From: Actinomycetota bacterium
Lineage (GTDB): Bacteria > Actinomycetota > Acidimicrobiia > Acidimicrobiales > MedAcidi-G1
Reading direction: 5' to 3'
Length of the DNA stretch: 64,000 nt
Assembly (NCBI GenBank): GCA_014381945.1
Contig: JACNKQ010000024.1
Location: forward strand, 1 to 64,000
Below, piece after piece: positions 26,422 to 36,601 of this stretch. Numbering within the stretch: position 1 is the stretch's first letter; each line of letters starts with the position of its first letter. The notes beneath the pieces were generated by a model. It had not been told where the DNA came from. It did not search any database and saw only the letters and a program-made list of their open reading frames with translations. The translations under genes were made by a program, and so were the position numbers.

Positions 26422-26994
26422 TCAGCCGTGGGTTGCGGCCAGGTCTGCGGCCAGGGCCTCCCGCTGCTCTTCGTCGAGGGCCACCTCTGCCTCGAGGCCG
26501 GCGAAGTCGCAGCCGACGGCGACCGGCGGCGAGGACATGGTGAACGTCAGGTACTGGACCGAGGAGAGGCGGCCGCGACCGACCTGGGCGGGGTCGAAGC
26601 CGGCGTAGGCACGGTCGCCTTCGGCAGTCACCAGGTAGAGGCGCTCCTGTAGGCCCATCCATGCCTCGAGCAACGGCTGGCGCTTCGCCTCGTCCTCGAT
26701 CTCGATGAGGAGTGCGCAACCGAGCTGGCCGGGGCCGCCCAGGACCTCGTTGTAGGTGTCGAGCTCCTCCTGGATGCTCGACTCGCGCACGATCCGTTCG
26801 ACCCGCATCATCTCCTGGACCTGATAGCGCATCGTGTCGTGGTTCTCGAACAGGAACGTGAGGTACTCGCCGACGTGGATCCTGCGGGGGCGCTTGGTCT
26901 CCATCACCTCGGAACGGGTTGCGTCGCGGCCGTCGTCGTAGGTCTGGAAGTCGACGATCTCGTCGCGTCGGACGTGGTGCGGATGGGTGTTCAT
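26422..26994 (-). CDS. DUF3501 family protein
   Basis: This 190-residue protein has the typical DUF3501 run RRIHVGEYLTFLFENHDTM followed by RYQVQEMMRVERIV. The family has no established biochemical role. It usually sits next to an HdrD/GlpC-like iron-sulfur protein and a rubrerythrin. Both neighbours are here: its start overlaps the stop of the HdrD-like gene by 4 nt, and rubrerythrin is 1.5 kb upstream. It is probably a partner of the HdrD-like protein in electron transfer. Confidence 0.88.
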   Translation of the reverse strand: MNTHPHHVRRDEIVDFQTYDDGRDATRSEVMETKRPRRIHVGEYLTFLFENHDTMRYQVQEMMRVERIVRESSIQEELDTYNEVLGGPGQLGCALLIEIEDEAKRQPLLEAWMGLQERLYLVTAEGDRAYAGFDPAQVGRGRLSSVQYLTFTMSSPPVAVGCDFAGLEAEVALDEEQREALAADLAATHG

Positions 26995-28373
26995 GCGGGC
27001 TCCGATCCCTCTGGGGAGACGCTCGTGGGGAACCCGTCGGGTTCGTAGGCCCTGGCCAGGATGGACATCGGGTGCATCGGCCGTCGGCCGGCGTGCTGGG
27101 CGAACTGCAGGGCGGCGAGCGGACAGTCGGTGGCCCAGACTCGGGCATCGGCGGCCGCGACCCCGTCGAAGGCCTTCTTCCCGATGCGGACCGAGACCTC
27201 GAAGCCCTCACTCTTCATGGCAAACGTGCCGTCGTGGCCGCAGCACTCCATCGTCGTCGACGGCTTGAGGCCGGGGATCCTGCGCAGAAGGTCGCGGCCC
27301 TTGAAGCCGACCGCCTGGGCCCGGAGGTGGCAGGGGGCGTGGTAGGCGACGTTGCCGGGTGTGCTGGCGAAGCCGTCGTCGAAGCGGTCCTCGTTGCGGA
27401 TCGACCACAGGAACTCGCCGGGGTCGGCCACCCGGTCGGCGAGGGCCTGTGCACGTTCGCGGTCCCCGGGTGCGACGAGTTCGGGGTATTCCCTGCGCAG
27501 CATCATCGAGCACGTCGGGTTGATGGCGACCACGGTCTTGCCGGCTTCGACGTGTGGGCCCAGCCGGTCGAGGTTGGTGGTCGCCTTGCGGCGGAGGGTG
27601 TCGAGGTCGCCGGATTCCCAGGCCGGCATTCCGCAACACTCGAGTCCCTTTTCGCAGGTGACGTCCACTCCGTTTCGCTCCAACACCGCCACCGTGTCGT
27701 GGCCCACCTCGGGCTCGTTGTGCTCGACGTAGCAGGTGGGGAACAGCACGATCTCTCCCTGGTCGGGTCGGCCGATCAGGCCCCTCTTCCCCGCCCATGC
27801 GGTGAAGGTTTCCCTGGCGAACGAAGGCAGGTCCTTGTCGGGGTGAATACCGACGAGCTTTTCGAGGAAGCGCCGGTGGATGCTGCTGCGGCTGTTCAGC
27901 GTGTTGGCGAGGCCGCCCGTGGCACGGGCCAGGCGGGCGGTCCGGTCGGGATCGCCCAACAGGTTGTCGCGGAGGCGCCGCTTGAGCCTGCCACCTCCGG
28001 CACGACTGCTCCTGGTCCTGAAGTTCTGGGCCTTGTACCGGTGCACCAGCTTCGGGAAGTCGAGTTGGAACTCGTGTGAGTCGCGCACCGTGTAGGGGCA
28101 CTGCACCTCGCACAGCTTGCACTGGAAGCAGGCGTCCATGACCTGGTCGGTCTCGGTGTCGGTGACCGCCCGGACGTCGCCGTCGTGGCGGTCGTCGATG
28201 AACGAAAACAGCGAGGGGAAGCTGTCGCAGTACTTGAAGCACATGCGGCACCCGTGGCAGATCTCGAAGGTGCGCAGGACCTCGCCCCGCAGGGCATCGG
28301 GGTCCCAGTAGTGCTCGTCGGCCGGATCGTAGGTGAGGCCCGGCGTGGGCTCGTAGGGGATCGGCGTGGTCAT
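26991..28373 (-). CDS. Heterodisulfide-reductase-related Fe-S oxidoreductase (HdrD/GlpC-like)
   Basis: This 460-residue protein binds two [4Fe-4S] clusters near the N-terminus ([11 protein letters not shown] and [13 protein letters not shown]). It carries two CCG domains further on, seen as [11 protein letters not shown] and ECCGHDGTF. Such proteins pass electrons to thiol or quinone acceptors at the membrane face. It heads a transcript with DUF3501 and a ferritin-like protein. A strong hairpin at 28401-28443 separates it from the rubrerythrin gene. The electron donor and acceptor are unknown. Confidence 0.92.
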   Translation of the reverse strand: MTTPIPYEPTPGLTYDPADEHYWDPDALRGEVLRTFEICHGCRMCFKYCDSFPSLFSFIDDRHDGDVRAVTDTETDQVMDACFQCKLCEVQCPYTVRDSHEFQLDFPKLVHRYKAQNFRTRSSRAGGGRLKRRLRDNLLGDPDRTARLARATGGLANTLNSRSSIHRRFLEKLVGIHPDKDLPSFARETFTAWAGKRGLIGRPDQGEIVLFPTCYVEHNEPEVGHDTVAVLERNGVDVTCEKGLECCGMPAWESGDLDTLRRKATTNLDRLGPHVEAGKTVVAINPTCSMMLRREYPELVAPGDRERAQALADRVADPGEFLWSIRNEDRFDDGFASTPGNVAYHAPCHLRAQAVGFKGRDLLRRIPGLKPSTTMECCGHDGTFAMKSEGFEVSVRIGKKAFDGVAAADARVWATDCPLAALQFAQHAGRRPMHPMSILARAYEPDGFPTSVSPEGSEPA

Positions 28374-28400
28374 CGGAGGTGGGGGGAATGCCCCTCAGAC

Positions 28401-28443
28401 GCGTCTCACCGGCCGCCCCCGGAGGAGACGGCCGGTGAGACGC
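28401..28443 (-). terminator. 14-bp hairpin downstream of rubrerythrin
   Basis: GCGTCTCACCGGCC (28401-28414) pairs perfectly with its complement at 28430-28443 around a 15-nt loop. The flanks extend the pairing imperfectly (GGGAATGC on one side, GCATTCCC on the other). It lies 38 bp after the rubrerythrin stop and 28 bp before the next start, so it probably ends or attenuates the upstream transcript. There is no T-run. Confidence 0.7.
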
Positions 28444-28481
28444 ATTCCCGGAGGATCAGCAGAATCAGCAGGCCGACGTGT

Positions 28482-28898
28482 TCAGCTGTTGTCGTCGAGC
28501 AGCGACTGGAAGCGGCCGGCGTGGGCCTTCTCTGCCTTGGCGAGGGTCTCGAACCAGTCGGCGATCTCAGCGAAGTCCTCTTCGCGGGCGGTCCTGGCCA
28601 TGCCCGGGTACATGTCGGTGTACTCGTGGGTCTCACCGGCGACGGCCGCTGCCAGGTTCTCGAGGGTGTCGCCGATCGGCAGGCCGGTGGCGGGGTCGCC
28701 CACGGTCTTGATGTAGTCGAGGTGGCCGTGTGCGTGGCCGGTTTCACCTTCGGCCGTGTCGCGGAAGTTGCCTGCGATGTCCGGGTAGCCCTCAATGTCG
28801 GCGACCTTGGCGAAGTAGAGGTAGCGGCGGTTGGCCTGGGACTCGCCTGCGAAGGCGGCCTTGAGGTTTTCGTGTGTCTGGGTGCCGTCGAGGCTCAT
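28482..28898 (-). CDS. Rubrerythrin family protein (no rubredoxin domain)
   Basis: This 138-residue diiron four-helix protein reduces peroxide in related systems. Visible motifs are [42 protein letters not shown] and [11 protein letters not shown], which supply the Glu/His ligands. The C-terminal rubredoxin cysteines are missing, so it must take electrons from another protein. The nearby HdrD-like protein or the SelW-type selenoprotein are candidates by context only. The start at 28898 directly precedes the conserved helix. Confidence 0.92.
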   Translation of the reverse strand: MSLDGTQTHENLKAAFAGESQANRRYLYFAKVADIEGYPDIAGNFRDTAEGETGHAHGHLDYIKTVGDPATGLPIGDTLENLAAAVAGETHEYTDMYPGMARTAREEDFAEIADWFETLAKAEKAHAGRFQSLLDDNS

Positions 28899-28974
28899 TG
28901 GTGCTCCTGTTGATCGGGGAAAAAGCGGGCGGTTCCTGATTGTGAAGCCTAGGCGCGCCGTAGGGCGAAGCAGA

Positions 28975-29244
28975 TTACTGGTCGGCGTATACGGGAATGT
29001 CGGGACCGACCAGGCTCCGGAAGATCTCCAGCACCTCGCCGGGTTCGGCGTGTCGGCCGGTGGCATGCTTCGAGTAGACGAGCTCGCCGTCGACGACTAC
29101 CTCGAAGGCGCCGTTGTCGCCGGTGACCAGGCGAAGGTCGTCGATGACGTGCTGGTAGTCGGTCAGCAGGTCGCTCACCGCGCTCACGGCGCGGGCGGAA
29201 TAATCTCAGGGGACGCAGTAGGTGATTTCGATGTTGTGGGCCAT
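28975..29244 (-). CDS. SelW/Rdx-family selenoprotein (in-frame TGA = Sec13)
   Basis: Read through the TGA at 29206-29208, the gene encodes 89 residues beginning MAHNIEITYCVP-Sec-DY. That is the classical CxxU redox motif (Cys10, Sec13) of the SelT/SelW/SelH (Rdx) family, a thioredoxin-like fold acting as a small thiol oxidoreductase. The rest fits the family: the FEVVVDGELVYSK strand and the GRHAEPGE turn. A predictor treating TGA as stop would report only the C-terminal 70 residues from a GTG and lose the active site. A 6-bp hairpin follows the TGA. The gene lies 9 bp downstream of a lipid kinase and upstream of rubrerythrin. Confidence 0.92.
29178..29194 (-). promoter_or_regulatory. Bacterial SECIS-like hairpin of the SelW gene
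   Basis: On the coding strand CCGCGC pairs with GCGCGG around a CGTGA loop. The loop lies 18-22 nt after the Sec TGA at 29206-29208 and contains GU. The position matches the hairpins of the two UGSC genes. Confidence 0.72.
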
Positions 29245-29253
29245 GGGCCGACG

Positions 29254-30162
29254 TTAGACGCGATCATCCCTGCGCGCCGAAGCGCCCGCCACATGCAGGG
29301 CCGCGGGGGCTACACGCAACGAAATCGGCAGCCCGCCGAATGCCTCGCCGTCGGCCCGGACGTAGCCGCCTCCCTCGACCGCCACCTCGGATGCCCGGAA
29401 CATGGTGACCCCGGGGTGGTCGATGTGGCTGCCGGTCTTCACCTTCTGAAACGAGCGCAACAACTCGAGGCGCCTGACATCTCCGACTATGCAGACGTCG
29501 AGCAGGCCGTCGGTGGGGTCGGCGCCGGGGCAGATGTCCATGCCGGCGCCGAAGAAACGGGTGTTGGCGACGACGACCACGGCGGCCCGGATGTCCTGCG
29601 CCTCGCCGTCGAGGACGAGCCGGTAGTCGGCGGGTCGCATGCGGGGTAGTTCGAGGAGCGTGGCGATGGTGTAGCGGGCGGTCCCCTTCGGAAATGACAT
29701 GTTGTTGGCTCGTGCGTTGACGGTCGAGGGGAAGCCGGCGATGACGCTCGTCAGGGCCGTGCGCCCTGCAGCGTCGATCACGTCGATCGCAGCCGGTTCG
29801 AGGAGGGCGGTGTCGACCCGCTGCTCCAGGTCCCCCGTGAGCAACCTGAGCGCCCGGGCGAAATCGTTGCCGGTGCCGGCGGGGATGGCGCCCAGCACCG
29901 TCGGGGTTCCTACGAGTGCACCGGCCGCCAGGTGCATGATGCCGTCGCCGCCGAGGACGAAAAGGCGCGTGGCCCCGCTGGACACGGCCCGACGTGCGGC
30001 TTCGGTTGCCGCACCGGCCGAGTCGGCTGCAAGCACCTCGGGTCGGATCCCCTGTTCCCGGAGTCGTGCCAGCACCCGCTGCAGGTCGGCGGCGGCGCGA
30101 CCTGCACGCGCCGCCGGGTTGGCCAGGAGTGCCATGCGCAACACTTCGCCATCATCGCCCAT
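29254..30162 (-). CDS. Diacylglycerol/lipid kinase family protein
   Basis: This protein of about 302 residues belongs to the DagK/YegS-type catalytic family, which phosphorylates membrane lipids with ATP. It shows the nucleotide-loop VLGGDGIMHLAAGAL (GGDGI rather than the usual GGDGT) and the GTGNDFARAL motif. The N-terminus MALLANPAARAG is typical. I chose ATG 30162, nine residues before that core; the frame runs further upstream but without family similarity. It is upstream of the SelW selenoprotein gene with a 9-bp gap, so the two are probably co-transcribed, though no functional link is known. Confidence 0.85.
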   Translation of the reverse strand: MGDDGEVLRMALLANPAARAGRAAADLQRVLARLREQGIRPEVLAADSAGAATEAARRAVSSGATRLFVLGGDGIMHLAAGALVGTPTVLGAIPAGTGNDFARALRLLTGDLEQRVDTALLEPAAIDVIDAAGRTALTSVIAGFPSTVNARANNMSFPKGTARYTIATLLELPRMRPADYRLVLDGEAQDIRAAVVVVANTRFFGAGMDICPGADPTDGLLDVCIVGDVRRLELLRSFQKVKTGSHIDHPGVTMFRASEVAVEGGGYVRADGEAFGGLPISLRVAPAALHVAGASARRDDRV

Positions 30163-30209
30163 CGCTAGCCTCGAGGGTGACCCGGACACACCGTGCGACC
30201 CCGTCGGAG

Positions 30210-30599
30210 ATGCCCATGAGACCTCGCAGCAACATCGGAGCATCTGTTGCCGCCGCCGTCCTCCTTGCCGCATGCGGCGGGGGCGGAGACGGCAGCGGTG
30301 GGGATGCGGATCCTGTCGGCGACGGCCACACCGTCCACGTCCAGGCCTTCGACAGGCAGGACTACGACGCCGACGGCTATGCGGCCGTCGCCGGTGAGGT
30401 CACGTTCGAGCTCAGCCAGGTCGGCACCCAGGAGCACACGTTGGTGGTCGAGGGCATGGAGGACGAGATGCGCCTGGTCGTCGAGGATGGAGGCACCGAC
30501 TCGGGGAAGCTGACCTTGGAGCCGGGCCGTTACATCCTGTACTGCGACATCGCCGGGCATCGGGCATCGGGCATGGAGGCACGGCTCACCGTCGGGTGA
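30210..30599 (+). CDS. Cupredoxin-like secreted lipoprotein
   Basis: This 129-residue protein has a signal peptide with lipobox LLAAC (Cys22), so it is predicted to be anchored outside the cell membrane. The mature domain is plastocyanin/azurin-like. A type-1 copper site can be drawn from His76 (TQEHTL), Cys112 (LYCDIAGH), His117 and Met122. It probably carries single electrons extracellularly. A Gly/Asp-rich linker follows the lipobox. It is divergent from the lipid kinase across 47 bp and convergent with the PuuD-like gene. Start at 30210 or the ATG at 30216. Confidence 0.88.
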   Translation: MPMRPRSNIGASVAAAVLLAACGGGGDGSGGDADPVGDGHTVHVQAFDRQDYDADGYAAVAGEVTFELSQVGTQEHTLVVEGMEDEMRLVVEDGGTDSGKLTLEPGRYILYCDIAGHRASGMEARLTVG

Positions 30600-30627
30600 G
30601 CCAGGTCCCGGCGAGCGTCCCCTGTGC

Positions 30628-31401
30628 TCAGGCGACGAGCTCGAAGAGCAGGTAGAGCACCAGCGTTATTACGAATCCGATCTTGATGGTGTCCTGGTGC
30701 TTGTCGAGTACGACCCTGTTGATGGCGTTGTCGTAGCCGCCCAACTTCCCCAGCGCCGATGCCTCCATCACGATCCAGATCACCAGGAAGACGATCCAGA
30801 GGGTCCAGCGGCCACCGGACGCCGGGCCGAATCCGATCCCGCCGATGACCTCGTCGCCGAATGCAGAGGCGAAGTGGCTGGGCCACATCATGAAGAAGAT
30901 GAGTGGTATCGAAAACAGCGTGTTGACACGGCTGGCCCGTGCGGCCCGCTTGCCGGCGGCCGGTGCCTCGGGGTCGGGCTCGCCGCCCTCGCTGACCGAC
31001 ACCGATGAGCCGATGGCGATCTGCTGGGCCGGCCAGATGACCATCCAGACGTTGGCGGCCATGGTGGTACCGAGCAGGGCGCCCCAGGCGATGCCGATGC
31101 CGGCGGAGGTGTTCCAGTAGTCGGGCATCAGCTCGCCGAGGGTCCGCTGGTGGGCGAGGATCCAGACACCGGAGACCCAGGTGGCCAGGGCGGCCCACCG
31201 GAACCACCACAGCGTGCGCCAGGTGATCTTGCGGAGCGCCTCGCCCTTGGCGCCGTCGCTCATCTCGCCGAAGGCAGCGCCCTGGATGAAGTTGAAGAAG
31301 TAGAGGAGTCCGATCCAGGTGATGCCGGCCAGGTAGTGGGCGTAGCGGCCGATGGCCTGACCACTTCCGGAGAAGCCCATCCAGTCGTTGAAGAGTTCCA
31401 C
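30628..31401 (-). CDS. PuuD-like (urate hydroxylase N-domain) membrane protein
   Basis: This protein of about 257 residues has seven or eight hydrophobic helices. It matches the membrane domain of the urate hydroxylase PuuD family, with GRYAHYLAGITWIGLLYFFNF and MMWPSHFASAFG. The C-terminal cytochrome c domain of typical PuuD is absent, and no CxxCH occurs. I preferred GTG 31401 because GGAG lies upstream; an ATG at 31452 is possible. Urate oxidation is a family-level guess. The adjacent cupredoxin lipoprotein (convergent) could be its electron acceptor, an untested inference. Confidence 0.8.
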   Translation of the reverse strand: MELFNDWMGFSGSGQAIGRYAHYLAGITWIGLLYFFNFIQGAAFGEMSDGAKGEALRKITWRTLWWFRWAALATWVSGVWILAHQRTLGELMPDYWNTSAGIGIAWGALLGTTMAANVWMVIWPAQQIAIGSSVSVSEGGEPDPEAPAAGKRAARASRVNTLFSIPLIFFMMWPSHFASAFGDEVIGGIGFGPASGGRWTLWIVFLVIWIVMEASALGKLGGYDNAINRVVLDKHQDTIKIGFVITLVLYLLFELVA

Positions 31402-31545
31402 GTTCGTTGCTCCAGGTCGAGGTCGAGGGATTTCGTCGGTAGCCCCGATCATGGCACGCCCCGTGCGCTGTGTAATGCATCAGCGGGCGATTGGCCGGGT
31501 TTCCCCGATTCCCGTTGCCGGGGACCCGGGTGCCACCATCGGTGG

Positions 31546-32790
31546 ATGGACCTGACATCGATCGACCTCTCGGACCCGCGATTCTGGGATCGGCCCCTCA
31601 CCGACCGGGCAGCGGCATTCGACCTGCTGCGGGCCGAGGACCCGTACCGCTACTTCGAGTTGCCGGCCGAGGTCACCGATCAGTTCCCGCAACGCGGATT
31701 CCATGCACTGGTGCGGCATTCCGACGTGGCGGAGGCCAGCCGCCGGCCTGGGGACTTCTGCAGCGGCGAAGGTGGGACATCCCCGGTCGACCTGCCCACC
31801 AACGAGTTGACCCGCTACTTCGGGTCGATGATCTCGATGGACGATCCGCGTCACAAGCGCCTGCGGTCGGTCATTTCTGCCGGGTTCACACCCGGGCGCA
31901 TCCGGGCCCTCGAGGACTCCGTCCAGCGGATCGCCGTCGAGGTCGTCGACGACCTGCTCGAACGAGGACCCTGCGACTTCGTGACCGACGTGGCGGCCCG
32001 CCTGCCGCTGCAGATCATCTGCGAGATGATGGGCGTCCCCGAGGAGCACTGGAAGATGGTGTTCGAACAGTCGAACACGATCCTCGGGAGCCAGGACGAC
32101 GAGTACCGCAGCGACGATGTCGACCTCGGTGCCCAACTCTTCATGGCCGCCTGGCAGTTGACCGAGTTGATGAAGGGGCTGATCGCAGAGCGGGTCGACC
32201 GGCCCACCGACGACCTGACCTCGACCCTGGTGCACGCCGAGGTCGACGGCGAACGCCTCGACCACGACGAGATCGCCTCGTTCTTCATCCTGCTGCTGGT
32301 GGCCGGCAACGAGACCACCCGCAATGCCATCTCGTGGGGCCTCCACCTGTTGACCGAACACGAGGACCAGCGGGCCAACTGGTGGGCGGACTTCGATGGG
32401 GTGGCCCCGACGGCCGTTGAGGAGATCGTCCGTTGGGCGGCTCCGGTCATCTCGATGCGACGCACGGCCACCCGGGACGGCGTACGCCTGGGCGAGCGGG
32501 AGTTCGCCAGGGGCGACAAGGTGGTCCTGTACTACTGGGCCGCCAACCGGGACCCCGGGGTGTTCGACGATCCGCTCGGGTTCGACGTGCTGCGCACGCC
32601 CAACGACCACTTCGGCTTCGGTGCCCCGGGTCCGCACTTCTGCCTCGGTGCCCATCTGGCCCGACGCGAGGTCACCGTGATGTGGCGGGAACTGTTCGAA
32701 CGGGTGCCGGGCATCCATGCCACATCGGCGCCGGACCGCCTGACCAGCGGGTTCATCAACGGGGTGAAGCACCTGCCCTGCGCCTGGTAG
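31546..32790 (+). CDS. Cytochrome P450
   Basis: This 414-residue soluble bacterial P450 monooxygenase has the I-helix oxygen motif LLVAGNETTRN, the K-helix ExxR in VEEIVRW, and the heme-thiolate loop FGAPGPHFCLG with the axial cysteine. The sequence resembles actinobacterial CYP125/CYP142-like members that oxidise sterols, terpenes or fatty acids, but the substrate is not determined. No ferredoxin gene is adjacent. The start ATG 31546 is followed at once by conserved sequence. It is convergent with the acyl-CoA ligase at 32816. Confidence 0.95.
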   Translation: MDLTSIDLSDPRFWDRPLTDRAAAFDLLRAEDPYRYFELPAEVTDQFPQRGFHALVRHSDVAEASRRPGDFCSGEGGTSPVDLPTNELTRYFGSMISMDDPRHKRLRSVISAGFTPGRIRALEDSVQRIAVEVVDDLLERGPCDFVTDVAARLPLQIICEMMGVPEEHWKMVFEQSNTILGSQDDEYRSDDVDLGAQLFMAAWQLTELMKGLIAERVDRPTDDLTSTLVHAEVDGERLDHDEIASFFILLLVAGNETTRNAISWGLHLLTEHEDQRANWWADFDGVAPTAVEEIVRWAAPVISMRRTATRDGVRLGEREFARGDKVVLYYWAANRDPGVFDDPLGFDVLRTPNDHFGFGAPGPHFCLGAHLARREVTVMWRELFERVPGIHATSAPDRLTSGFINGVKHLPCAW

Positions 32791-32815
32791 CGCAGGAAGG
32801 TCCCTGTTCTGGGAT

Positions 32816-34438
<1,623 letters not shown>

Positions 34439-34475
34439 GGGGTGCTCGCTTTCTTTGTCTCGGAAAGGTAGGGAA

Positions 34476-35195
34476 TCAGGCCGTGGCGTGGGCGTGCGCC
34501 GCCGTTGCCAGCTCGGCGAGTTCTGCGCGCTCGTCGTCGGAGAGGGGTGAGAGGTCCGCGGCCGATGCGGCGTCGGTGGCAGCTTCTATGGCGTCGCGGA
34601 CGGCCGAATCGACCGGCTCCCCTTCGTCGGGCCAGCCGAACAGGGCCGCAGGGCCGCCGTTGGCGAGGACGAGGCCATGGGGGTCGGCACCGGCGGCCCG
34701 GGCGGCAGCGATGTGCCGGCAGCCGCGGAGCTCGCGCAGGGTCTGGACGAGCAGGTAGGCGCGGCCCGGATCGTCGTCCGGGCGTGGCTGGTTGCGCCAT
34801 CCGGCGAACAGGTCGGCGGCGGTGGGATCGGCTGCGTCGACGACGGTGGCGGCGAGAGCGGCCAGGCGGCCCGACCCTGCGAATCCGTCGAGGTAGACGC
34901 GCCCCATCTCGGCGCAGACCTGTGCATAGATGGCACCTGCAGCCGAAGGTGACAGGGCATCGGTCGGCGTCCAGTTTCCGTGGATCACCTCCGGGGTGAA
35001 GAAGAAGGCGGCCTCACAGGCCGTGTCTGCCTCGACGTCGCCGAGTACCCCCAGGCGTCCGAGTGCGTACGAGGCGAGGCCGGCGGGGAGTCCGAGTTGG
35101 GCGCAGCGGCCGAAGGTGGCACCGTCGAGCATGAACCTGGCGCCGAGCACCTGGACGGGTTCGGCGATCTGTCGTGCTGCGGTCAGGGCGTCCAT
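34476..35195 (-). CDS. SCO6745-family protein
   Basis: This 239-residue protein belongs to the actinobacterial SCO6745 group, a helix-turn-helix-like fold of unknown function. Typical segments are LPAGLASYALGRLGVLGD and AAFFFTPEVI. A paralog lies at 61248-62147 and shares the ASRAAPLG/ASYALGRLG and FYNF/FFFTP positions. I chose ATG 35195, which follows a GGGGGGAC site, over an in-frame ATG at 35237. It sits in the UGSC locus 2 operon between a MauE-like gene and an acyl-CoA ligase. Confidence 0.8.
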   Translation of the reverse strand: MDALTAARQIAEPVQVLGARFMLDGATFGRCAQLGLPAGLASYALGRLGVLGDVEADTACEAAFFFTPEVIHGNWTPTDALSPSAAGAIYAQVCAEMGRVYLDGFAGSGRLAALAATVVDAADPTAADLFAGWRNQPRPDDDPGRAYLLVQTLRELRGCRHIAAARAAGADPHGLVLANGGPAALFGWPDEGEPVDSAVRDAIEAATDAASAADLSPLSDDERAELAELATAAHAHATA

Positions 35196-35262
35196 CGGCG
35201 TCGTCCCCCCTTTGATCTCGGATCGGGTCCCGTGCAAGGTACCAGCCGACCCTCGGTGCCCA

Positions 35263-35634
35263 TCAGCCGAGGACGGCGACGCAGCCGACGGCTATGAGTG
35301 CGAGGTTGCGCACCACGTCCGCCCACGACAGTGGCTTCGTCGACCAGGCGCCGAAGCATCCGCAGCCGTCGGTGTGGCCGGCCCGGAGCCGGCCGACCAG
35401 AAGTGTGGTGAACGCTGCGAGGAGGGCGACTGCGCTGGCGCCGCCCGTGACCGGGTCGAGGAGCAGCAGCAGGGCGGTGGCCAACTCGACCACCGGGAGC
35501 GCTGTCGCGAACAGTTCGGGTCGGGGGAGGCCCAGCCCGCCGAGGGCCCGTCGGGTGTCGACCGGTGACCGGAACTTGGCGATGCCCGCTGCACCGAACA
35601 CCAGCGCCAGCAGGACGGCGGCTGTGCGTGCCAT
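35263..35634 (-). CDS. MauE/DoxX-like membrane protein
   Basis: This 123-residue protein has four hydrophobic helices. The cysteine motif DGCGCFGAWS lies in the loop before the last helix, as in MauE-type membrane proteins. MauE works with a thioredoxin-like partner in disulfide handling of methylamine dehydrogenase; here no such enzyme is present. Two thioredoxin-fold proteins are encoded upstream in the same operon (37503 and 38599), so a thiol-relay role is plausible. The ATG at 35634 is preferred to a TTG at 35646. Confidence 0.85.
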   Translation of the reverse strand: MARTAAVLLALVFGAAGIAKFRSPVDTRRALGGLGLPRPELFATALPVVELATALLLLLDPVTGGASAVALLAAFTTLLVGRLRAGHTDGCGCFGAWSTKPLSWADVVRNLALIAVGCVAVLG

Positions 35635-35650
35635 GTCAACGGTCAATAGC

Positions 35651-36601
35651 TCAGTAGCCGAGCGCCACGTCGACCGGGGCGAGGAGGTCTAGTCCCTGGC
35701 AGAAGCGGCGCACGTTTTCCTCGACGAAGGTCTCGAGCAGGTCGAGGCCCATCTCGGGCGTGTTGCCGATGTGCGGGGTGATGAGGCAGTTCGGTAGGGC
35801 CCAGAGGGGGTGGCCGTCTGGAAGCGGTTCGGGTTCTGTCACGTCGAGGGCAGCGCCGCCGAGACGGCCTTCGCCCAGTGCGGAGACCAGGTCGTCGGTG
35901 ACGATGTGCCCGCCCCGCGCCACGTTCACGATCCAGGCGTCGTCCGGGAGCAGGTCGATGGCGGCGGCGTCGATGATCCCCCTTGTCTCCCCGGTGAGCG
36001 CCAGGGCGACGACCAGCAGGTCGGTGGCGGGGAGCACGTCGGGCAGGTGGTCGACGGTGACGGTCCGGTCGGCGCCGAAGAGCGGGTGCCCGCTGCGGCG
36101 GACCACGGTGGTGACGCAGCCGAATGGCTCGAGCAGCGGCAGGAGGCACGCTGCGATGCCCCCTCCTCCCAGCACGGTGACCCGGCTGCCGGCCAGCAGG
36201 CGTCCGACGGGTGCCGACCAGCTGTGCTCACGGGCGTAGCCGTGCAGGTGCTTGAAGCCGGCCAGCGCCATGGCCAGCGCCGTCTCGGCCACCGCCGGTG
36301 CGTACACGCCCTTGCCGCACGTCCACGTCCAGCGGTCGTCGAGGTGGTGGGCGAACGGCTCGATGCCGGCATAGGGGAGCTGGATCCATTCGAGCCGGTC
36401 GGCGTCCGCCACCAGCACAGGGAAGGCAGCGGTGTTGCCGGGATCAGCCCAGATGAGCCCCTCGGCCCTGTCGATGTCGGCGATTGTCCCTCCGCCGGCT
36501 TCGACCGCTGCGGACATGCGGGCGTACATGGCAGGCCGGGTTTCCGGCGCCACGGCGATGGGACGGGGTGCCGGCGATGTCACGTCTGAAGGGGGAGGCA
36601 C
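35651..36601 (-). CDS. D-isomer-specific 2-hydroxyacid dehydrogenase
   Basis: This 316-residue NAD-dependent dehydrogenase would reduce a 2-oxoacid to the D-2-hydroxyacid. It has a Rossmann element TVLGGGGIAACLLPLL in place of the usual GxGxxG pattern, the VNVARGGH segment with the catalytic arginine, and the C-terminal ITPHIGNTP with the catalytic histidine. Its start region overlaps the stop of the LLM gene by about 22 bp; a GTG at 36583 is an alternative start. It is mid-operon below UGSC locus 2. Confidence 0.9.
   Translation of the reverse strand: MPPPSDVTSPAPRPIAVAPETRPAMYARMSAAVEAGGGTIADIDRAEGLIWADPGNTAAFPVLVADADRLEWIQLPYAGIEPFAHHLDDRWTWTCGKGVYAPAVAETALAMALAGFKHLHGYAREHSWSAPVGRLLAGSRVTVLGGGGIAACLLPLLEPFGCVTTVVRRSGHPLFGADRTVTVDHLPDVLPATDLLVVALALTGETRGIIDAAAIDLLPDDAWIVNVARGGHIVTDDLVSALGEGRLGGAALDVTEPEPLPDGHPLWALPNCLITPHIGNTPEMGLDLLETFVEENVRRFCQGLDLLAPVDVALGY

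Noticed and set aside
28482-28898. Sec in rubrerythrin and the other redox genes here
   Set aside because: Their frames are complete without a TGA and their active sites use Cys, Glu and His; the glutaredoxin has CGFC with no TGA.
28975-29187. A separate 70-residue gene starting at GTG after the SelW TGA
   Set aside because: It would lack the CxxU active site while a perfect family N-terminus lies in the same frame just upstream.
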